Part shown: positions 59,078 through 64,000 of the stretch, piece after piece | How the letters are laid out: every line of letters begins with the position of its first letter | Position numbering within the stretch: position 1 is the stretch's first letter | NCBI RefSeq assembly: GCF_013149295.1 | Contig: NZ_JABGCB010000003.1 | Span: 244,631 to 308,630, forward strand | DNA length: 64,000 bases | Reading direction: 5' to 3' | DNA from: Novosphingobium sp. SG751A | Lineage (GTDB): Bacteria > Pseudomonadota > Alphaproteobacteria > Sphingomonadales > Sphingomonadaceae | Notes under the pieces: generated by a model | Databases searched by the model: none | Seen by the model: only the letters and a program-made list of their open reading frames with translations | Told to the model about the DNA's origin: nothing | Program-made: the position numbers and the translations under genes

Positions 59078-59650
59078 TCAGGCTCCCCGGCTTGCGCCCG
59101 GCACCCATAGTATGTCGTCGGCGCCATTGTTATTGAGCGCGCGCGCCAGCACAAACAGATAATCCGATAAACGGTTGATATAGGCCAGCGCCGCCGGATT
59201 GACCGGCTCATCCTGAGCCAGCGCCACGCAGGCGCGTTCGGCCCGGCGCGCGGAGGCGCGGGCGATGTGGGTGCGCGCGGCGCCTTCCGATCCGCCGGGC
59301 AGGATGAAGCTGGTGAGGGGATTGAGATCTTCATTCACCGCGTCGATGGCGTTTTCCAGCCAGTCCACCTGCGCGGGCACGATGCGCAGGCTCATCGGGC
59401 CGGGCGCAAAATCATCGCCGGGCGTGGCCAGATCCGCGCCCAGATCGAACAGATCGTTCTGGATCCGCAGCAGCGCCGCCCGATGCGCGCCATCGACCGC
59501 CAGAACCGCCAGCCCCAGCGCGCTGTTGGCCTCGTCCACGCTGCCGATGGCTTCCATTCGCGCGGCATTTTTGCCCACGCGCGATCCATCGACCAGCCCG
59601 GTGGTGCCATTGTCGCCGGTGCGGGTGTAAATCTTGTTCAGCTTGACCAA
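59078..59650 (-). CDS. Cob(I)yrinic acid a,c-diamide adenosyltransferase, PduO type
   Basis: A 190-residue PduO-type ATP:corrinoid adenosyltransferase. The N-terminal ATP motif [14 protein letters not shown] near residue 6, G-S-V-D-E-A-N-S near residue 36 and R-A-E-R-A near residue 135 and N-R-L-S-D-Y-L-F near residue 158 are all present. It makes adenosylcobalamin. It lies between the HIG1-like and hbd genes on the same strand, 20 bases before hbd, a common core arrangement. Confidence 0.94.
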   Translation of the reverse strand: MVKLNKIYTRTGDNGTTGLVDGSRVGKNAARMEAIGSVDEANSALGLAVLAVDGAHRAALLRIQNDLFDLGADLATPGDDFAPGPMSLRIVPAQVDWLENAIDAVNEDLNPLTSFILPGGSEGAARTHIARASARRAERACVALAQDEPVNPAALAYINRLSDYLFVLARALNNNGADDILWVPGASRGA

Positions 59651-59669
59651 GGTTATGTCCTGTTCGCCA

Positions 59670-59903
59670 TTATCTAGACGCGGCCAATAGCACCGCCACC
59701 ACGATCACCGCCAGCGCCTGATATTTGATGCGGGCGAACATCATCTCGTTCTGCTTCAACTGCATCGGGCTGGGGCCTTGGCCGCCGCCGCTTTCCAGAT
59801 CGTCGCGCGTGGTTTGCAGAAAGGCGATGATCCCCTTGGCCAGACTGACCACGACAAAGCCCATGGCCACCACGATCACCGGAATGAGGATATATTTCAG
59901 CAT
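59670..59903 (-). CDS. HIG1-like twin transmembrane protein
   Basis: A 77-residue protein with two TM helices (Y-I-L-I-P-V-I-V-V-A-M-G-F-V-V-V-S-L-A-K-G and Y-Q-A-L-A-V-I-V-V-A-V-L-L) separated by a polar loop containing Q-N-E-M-M-F-A-R-I-K, the twin-TM/HIG1 signature of alphaproteobacteria. These proteins are related to mitochondrial respiratory-chain assembly factors; the bacterial function is not established. It is followed by the adenosyltransferase gene 19 bases later. Confidence 0.87.
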   Translation of the reverse strand: MLKYILIPVIVVAMGFVVVSLAKGIIAFLQTTRDDLESGGGQGPSPMQLKQNEMMFARIKYQALAVIVVAVLLAASR

Positions 59904-59937
59904 CGCCCGTCTCCCAATTTCTTATGGCCAATCTTTT

Positions 59938-60783
59938 TTAGGAAACGCAGCCTATGCCCGTTATCAGCGAAAGGCCAGCGGGCAAACGACCATGCCGCAA
60001 GTCATCCGCCAGTGCCCGCCCATCCGCTCCACCGCGGCGCATGTCGGCCAGTGACGGGCTGCCCCGCCGCTTGGCCAGTTTGCGCCCGTCGGTCTCGACA
60101 ATCAGCCCATGATGATGCCAGCGCGGCACGGGCAGGTCGAGCAGGGCCTGAAGCAGGCGATGCACATGGCTGGCCGCAAACAGATCGGCGCCGCGCGTGA
60201 CCAGCGTGATGCCATCGGCGGCATCGTCCAATGTCGCGGCCAGATGATAGGAGGCGGGCGCCTCCTTGCGCAGAAGCACGATGTCGCCAAAGATCTCGGG
60301 CGTGGCGGCCTGCGGCCCGGCCAGCGCATCCTCCCACACCAGCGGCCCGGCGATCTCCACCGCGCGCGCCATATTCAGCCGCCATGCCGCCCCGGCCGAA
60401 TCAATGTTGCGCCCGCGACAGGTGCCGGGATAGAGCAGGCCATCCGGGCCATGACTTGTCGCCGCCGCCGCGATCTGGGCGCGGGTGCAGCAGCAGGGAT
60501 AGAGCAGGCCCATCGCCCGCAGCCGATCCGCCGCCGCGCCATAGGAATCCAGCCGCGAGGATTGCCAGACCACCGGCCCATCCCAGCTCAGGCCCAGCCA
60601 TTGCAGATCGGCCATCATCGCCTCGGCCAGCTCGGGGCGCGAGCGCGTGCCATCGATATCCTCAATCCGCAGCAGGAACTCGCCGCCATGTTGCCGTGCC
60701 AGATCATGCGCGACAATGGCCGCATAGGCATGGCCCAGATGCAGCAGGCCGTTGGGGCTGGGGGCGAAACGGGTTCGGATCAT
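59938..60783 (-). CDS. gluQ: Glutamyl-Q tRNA(Asp) synthetase
   Basis: A 281-residue truncated glutamyl-tRNA-synthetase paralogue (GluQRS): R-F-A-P-S-P-N-G and the HIGH-like H-L-G-H near residue 13, L-L-R-I-E-D-I-D near residue 37, a zinc site C-C-C-T-R near residue 100 with a later T-C-R-G, and a KMSKS-like L-A-K-R near residue 238. It lacks the anticodon-binding domain, as is typical. It attaches Glu to queuosine 34 of tRNA-Asp. The ATG at 60783 starts the homologous region. Confidence 0.93.
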   Translation of the reverse strand: MIRTRFAPSPNGLLHLGHAYAAIVAHDLARQHGGEFLLRIEDIDGTRSRPELAEAMMADLQWLGLSWDGPVVWQSSRLDSYGAAADRLRAMGLLYPCCCTRAQIAAAATSHGPDGLLYPGTCRGRNIDSAGAAWRLNMARAVEIAGPLVWEDALAGPQAATPEIFGDIVLLRKEAPASYHLAATLDDAADGITLVTRGADLFAASHVHRLLQALLDLPVPRWHHHGLIVETDGRKLAKRRGSPSLADMRRGGADGRALADDLRHGRLPAGLSLITGIGCVS

Positions 60784-60885
60784 CGCATTTTGCCCTCTGG
60801 CACCCCTTGACCTTGGCAGCAAGTCAGTGTTGATTGCGCTTATGAATTGTCGCCAAACCGTCATTCCCGCTTGTTATCAGGAGCC

Positions 60886-61494
60886 ATGCTCAAGGCGGAG
60901 CTGATAGAGCGCGCGGCCCGGTTCCGCAGCGCCGGGGAGGATCCCTCCCGCCATTTGAGCGATTGTCCGGCATTGGTGCTGAACGCGGACTTTACTCCGC
61001 TCTCCTATTACCCGCTCAGTCTCTGGCCATGGCAGACCGCGATCAAGGCGGTCTTTCTGGAAAGAGTCGATATTATCGCCAGTTACGAGCGCGAGGTGCA
61101 TTCGCAAAGCTGGGCGATGCGGTTGCCTTCGGTGATCGCGCTGCGCCAATATGTGAAGCCTTCGGAGTTTCCCGCCTTCACGCGCTTCAACGTGTTCCTG
61201 CGCGACCGGTTCTCCTGCCAATATTGCGGCAATCCGCATCAATTGACCTTTGACCATGTGCTGCCGCGCCGCCTTGGCGGGCGGACAAGCTGGGAAAATA
61301 TCGTCGCGGCCTGTTCGCCCTGCAATCTGAAAAAGGGCGGGCGCACCCCGCGTGAGGCGCATATGCCGCTTCTGACCCATCCGATCCGGCCGACAAGCTG
61401 GCAGTTGCAGGAGCGGGGCCGCGCCTTTCCGCCCAATTATCTTCACGAAACATGGCGCGACTGGCTCTATTGGGATGTCGAGCTGGAGGCCTAG
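60886..61494 (+). CDS. HNH endonuclease-domain protein
   Basis: A 202-residue protein: N-terminal V-L-N-A-D-F-T-P-L-S-Y-Y-P-L-S-L-W-P-W near residue 30, and an HNH domain with C-Q-Y-C-G near residue 111, T-F-D-H-V-L-P-R-R-L-G-G near residue 120, W-E-N-I-V-A-A-C-S-P-C-N near residue 135. This compact HNH family is widespread in proteobacterial core genomes, function unproven. The ATG at 60886 has an SD that is rather close; upstream in-frame sequence includes a TTG at 60847 but overlaps the divergent gluQ promoter region. Confidence 0.87.
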   Translation: MLKAELIERAARFRSAGEDPSRHLSDCPALVLNADFTPLSYYPLSLWPWQTAIKAVFLERVDIIASYEREVHSQSWAMRLPSVIALRQYVKPSEFPAFTRFNVFLRDRFSCQYCGNPHQLTFDHVLPRRLGGRTSWENIVAACSPCNLKKGGRTPREAHMPLLTHPIRPTSWQLQERGRAFPPNYLHETWRDWLYWDVELEA

Positions 61495-61513
61495 GCCCCC
61501 AGCTCGCGGTTGG

Positions 61514-62170
61514 TCAGCGCGGGATCATCCAGCGGATCGCATTGCTGTAGCTGCCTGCCATCGGCTGGCCGCTTTCGTCCTGCGCCGGGTTGAACCGGGC
61601 CCGTTTCGTCACCAGCGTGCAGGTGGCCGCATCCAGTCCCGGCCATCCGCTGGTTTGCACCACGGTGCAGGAGGAGACGCGGCCGTCGCTGCCGATGGAC
61701 AGTTGAAAGCGCACCACGCCCTCATGGTTCATACGCAGTTCCATCGCGGGATAATCATCCTCATTGGCCCATTCGCCTGGACGCGTGCGCGGGCTGGCGA
61801 CCTTGGGCTGGCCATGAGGGCGGGCCGGTTCGGGGGTGAAGCGCGGCTCCGGCGTGGCGGTGGGGGTGATCTCGGCCCCCAGCGCGGGCATGGGATCGAC
61901 CGTGAGTTGCGGCATGGGGGCGAGCGGCAGGGTAATCACGGTTTCGGGTGCCAGAACCGGCTTGGCATCGGCCTTCTGACTGGGCTTGACCTCTGGCTGG
62001 GGCAGGGGCGCCAGCGGCATATTGACCGCGTCGGTATGATGCTCGGGCGCGATCACGCGATAGGCGGCAAGGCCTGAGACCAGCACCACCGCCGCGCCGA
62101 CATGGAGCAGCGCGACCGCACCGAGCGAGGCCATACGGGACTTAAGACTTGTCTGTGCAGTATATGTCAT
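61514..62170 (-). CDS. TonB-family energy-transducer protein
   Basis: A 218-residue protein with an N-terminal TM anchor (L-G-A-V-A-L-L-H-V-G-A-A-V-V-L-V), a Pro-rich periplasmic spacer (residues about 45-125, several P-x-P and K-P repeats) and a TonB C-terminal domain (Y-P-A-M-E-L-R-M-N-H-E-G-V-V-R-F near residue 140, S-S-C-T-V-V-Q-T-S-G near residue 165). It would deliver proton-motive energy to receptors such as the two in this window. No ExbB/ExbD genes lie next to it, so it is an orphan copy. Convergent with the HNH gene. Confidence 0.9.
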   Translation of the reverse strand: MTYTAQTSLKSRMASLGAVALLHVGAAVVLVSGLAAYRVIAPEHHTDAVNMPLAPLPQPEVKPSQKADAKPVLAPETVITLPLAPMPQLTVDPMPALGAEITPTATPEPRFTPEPARPHGQPKVASPRTRPGEWANEDDYPAMELRMNHEGVVRFQLSIGSDGRVSSCTVVQTSGWPGLDAATCTLVTKRARFNPAQDESGQPMAGSYSNAIRWMIPR

Positions 62171-62332
62171 GACAGATCTCCCCTTCTGTCACCCGATCCG
62201 GTCCACCCTGTTTTGTTACGTCCGTCAATGCTGACCTGATCGGGTGATGGTGTATCGTAACATAAATTTCATGCCGTCCCAGCGCTAATTTCACGCTTGC
62301 GGATTCGGTGCGGCGCGCGCAAATCTGGGCCT

Positions 62333-62989
62333 ATGAACGCTTTTTCCACCCCCATTCTTGCTGTGATGACCGGCCGCGCCGTCCGTTTCCGTGATGCCGA
62401 CGAACATAGCGCGATTGCCAAGCAGCCTGTTGAAGGCTCCGTGCGCGTCGGCTTTCTGGGCATTGAGGGCGACGAGCAGGCTGACCGCAAGCATCATGGC
62501 GGGCCGGACAAGGCGATCCACCACTATGCCTTTGACCATTATCCCACTTGGAAGGACGATCTGGGCGACCACCCCTTGCTGGCCGCGCCGGGCGGCTTTG
62601 GCGAGAATATTTCGACGCTGGGCCTGACCGAAGACAATGTCCTGCTGGGCGACCGGTTCCGGCTGGGCAGCGCGCTGATCGAGGTCAGCCATGGGCGTCA
62701 GCCCTGCTGGAAACTGGGGCATCGGTTTGGCCATGCGCCGCTGGCCGCGCGGATCGTTAAAAACCGGCGGTCGGGATGGTATTACCGCGTTATCGAGGAA
62801 GGCGCGGTGCAGGCCGGCGATGCGCTCGAACTGGTCGAACGGGGCCATGCCGACTGGCCGGTGTCGCGCCTGTTCCATGTGCTGATCGGGGGCGGGCACA
62901 AGGCGGACAGGGGCGTGCTGCCCGATCTGGCCGCGATGCCCGTACTAGCGCACGCCTGGCGCCAGCGGGCCGAGGAACTGGCGGCCTAA
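62333..62989 (+). CDS. MOSC-domain protein (YiiM-like)
   Basis: A 218-residue MOSC protein: the YiiM-like start (V-M-T-G-R-A-V-R-F), G-I-E-G-D-E-Q-A-D-R-K-H-H-G-G near residue 43, G-F-G-E-N-I-S near residue 86, and the conserved Cys in Q-P-C-W-K-L near residue 123. MOSC proteins bind molybdenum cofactor and act in reduction of N-hydroxylated compounds or sulfur transfer. The ATG at 62333 begins the homologous region. Its stop TAA overlaps the rpoN stop (CTAA). Confidence 0.9.
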   Translation: MNAFSTPILAVMTGRAVRFRDADEHSAIAKQPVEGSVRVGFLGIEGDEQADRKHHGGPDKAIHHYAFDHYPTWKDDLGDHPLLAAPGGFGENISTLGLTEDNVLLGDRFRLGSALIEVSHGRQPCWKLGHRFGHAPLAARIVKNRRSGWYYRVIEEGAVQAGDALELVERGHADWPVSRLFHVLIGGGHKADRGVLPDLAAMPVLAHAWRQRAEELAA

Positions 62990-64000
62990 CGTTTCCCGCT
63001 CAGCGCTTTCTGGCGGCGGCGCTGCACCGAGGAGCCAAGCCCGATCGCCTCGCGATATTTGGCCACGGTGCGCCGGGCCAGTTCAAAGCCCTTGGCTTTG
63101 AGCAGATCGACCAGCGTATCGTCGGAGAGGATCTTTTTGGGGTCCTCATTGTCGATCAATTGCTTGATCGCGGCCTTGACCGCCTCGGCCGAAACGCCTT
63201 CGCCATCGGCGCCGGACACGCCGCTGGTGAAGAAATATTTGAGTTCAAACGTGCCGCGATCACAGAGCAGATATTTGTTGCTGGTGACGCGGCTGACGGT
63301 GGATTCGTGCAATCCCACCGTTTCGGCCACCGCGCGCAGGGTCAGCGGCTTCAACTGGCTGACGCCGTGGCGGAAAAAGCCTTCCTGTTGGCGCACCAGT
63401 TCGCTGGCCACTTTCAGGATGGTCTTTTGCCGCTGGTCCAGCGCCTTGACCAACCAGTTGGCATCGGCCAGCTTTTCCGACAACCAGCCGCGATCCTCTT
63501 TGGCCGCGCTTTTCTTGCCCGCACAGGCCCCCCGCATTTCCAGATAATAGCTGCGGTTGAGGATCAGCTTGGGCAGAGTCGCCTGATTGAGCGCGACATT
63601 CCAGCCGCCATCGGCGCGCGCCGAAATCAGAATGTCGGGCACCACGGGCGCGGCCGCCCCGCCGCCATAGCGCAGCCCCGGCTTGGGATCATAACCGCGC
63701 AATTCGGCCAGCATGTCGGCGAAATCTTCCTCATCCACGCCGCACATCCGGCGCAGGCGGGGCAGTTCGCCGCGCGCGATCATGTCCAGGTTGTCGATCA
63801 GCCGGGCCATCGCCGGATCGTAACGGTCCGCTTCCCTGGCCTGCAAAGCGATACATTCCGACAGGCTGCGCGCGCCGACGCCTGTGGGATCGAGCGATTG
63901 CACCAGCGCCAGCGCGGCTTCGACCTCGGCGGGCGTGACTTGCAGATCCATGGCGATTTCGCGCAGAGAAACGGCCAGATAGCCCGCATCATCCAATTGA
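62986..64000 (-). CDS. rpoN: RNA polymerase sigma-54 factor, C-terminal part
   Basis: The gene enters the window from the right; about 337 C-terminal residues are visible. The core-binding region (L-D-P-T-G-V-G-A-R-S-L-S-E-C near the start), the helix-turn-helix region (T-L-R-A-V-A-E-T-V-G-L-H-E-S-T-V-S-R) and the RpoN box (A-R-R-T-V-A-K-Y-R-E) near the C-terminus are all intact. It directs polymerase to -24/-12 promoters with activator ATPases. The N-terminal activator-interacting region lies outside the window. Confidence 0.96.
   Translation of the reverse strand, partial: QLDDAGYLAVSLREIAMDLQVTPAEVEAALALVQSLDPTGVGARSLSECIALQAREADRYDPAMARLIDNLDMIARGELPRLRRMCGVDEEDFADMLAELRGYDPKPGLRYGGGAAAPVVPDILISARADGGWNVALNQATLPKLILNRSYYLEMRGACAGKKSAAKEDRGWLSEKLADANWLVKALDQRQKTILKVASELVRQQEGFFRHGVSQLKPLTLRAVAETVGLHESTVSRVTSNKYLLCDRGTFELKYFFTSGVSGADGEGVSAEAVKAAIKQLIDNEDPKKILSDDTLVDLLKAKGFELARRTVAKYREAIGLGSSVQRRRQKALSGKR

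Noticed and set aside
1..64000. CRISPR arrays, rRNA or tRNA genes
   Set aside because: No regularly spaced direct repeats and no rRNA-like segment were seen on either strand; the only tRNA-like word (40101-40113) is too short to call.

Overview
The window looks like a chromosomal segment of a sphingomonad (Alphaproteobacteria, order Sphingomonadales; Novosphingobium or a close relative is my best guess). The reasons are the two large TonB-dependent receptors with their sugar and acid catabolic operons, the conserved block at the right end (maeB, mutS, 3-hydroxyacyl-CoA dehydrogenase, PduO-type cobalamin adenosyltransferase, HIG1-like protein, gluQ, HNH protein, TonB, MOSC, rpoN), and an integrative-element gene set (DUF736, DUF2285, DUF2493, DUF932, large ParB, Toprim protein, TraF-like peptidase) of a kind known from sphingomonads. 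No rRNA, tRNA, CRISPR array or complete transposase was found.

Layout. (1) 1-10.8 kb: a catabolic cluster transcribed leftward (TonB-dependent receptor, MFS transporter, HyuA and HyuB subunits, MmgE/PrpD protein, enolase-superfamily enzyme cut by the window edge) with a divergent LysR regulator. (2) 10.9-24.3 kb: a polyol/sugar operon transcribed leftward (TonB-dependent receptor, YdcF-like protein, PAP2 phosphatase, polyol permease, mannitol-dehydrogenase-family enzyme, ROK sugar kinase, FucP-like transporter). It ends in broken zwf and edd genes (glucose-6-phosphate dehydrogenase and 6-phosphogluconate dehydratase of the Entner-Doudoroff route), and edd is cut by an IS3-type remnant. A divergent ROK regulator and a GPH-family transporter flank it. 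(3) 24.3-35.5 kb: the maintenance half of an integrative/conjugative element, without visible relaxase, T4SS core or integrase. Several genes here have strong hairpins in their leaders, and those of parB and the DUF932 gene are related in sequence. (4) 35.5-41.5 kb: a decayed defence/toxin-antitoxin island: a frameshifted abiEi with an operator-like promoter but no toxin gene, a 5'-truncated trypsin-like protease, a Xre-RES toxin-antitoxin pair preceded by an unrecognised 449-residue Cys/His protein, a gene fragment, and a DUF5677-like gene. (5) 41.4-50.5 kb: a second accessory metabolic block (MFS, zinc alcohol dehydrogenase, tautomerase, LysR, two cupins, carboxymuconolactone-decarboxylase-like protein, SDR) bordered by two pseudogene remnants, then a DeoR regulator with an MFS transporter. 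(6) 50.5-64 kb: mostly core genes.

How they work together. Region 2 reads as a complete uptake-to-phosphosugar route: outer-membrane import, periplasmic dephosphorylation, inner-membrane uptake, polyol oxidation to a ketose and ketose phosphorylation, formerly linked to the Entner-Doudoroff pathway. Region 1 has the same logic of outer-membrane receptor, permease, ATP-dependent HyuAB step and dehydratase/isomerase-type enzymes, but its substrate cannot be read from sequence. Start codons below were chosen from visible Shine-Dalgarno (SD) sequences and family alignment from memory; family names rest on motifs I can see, not on a database search.
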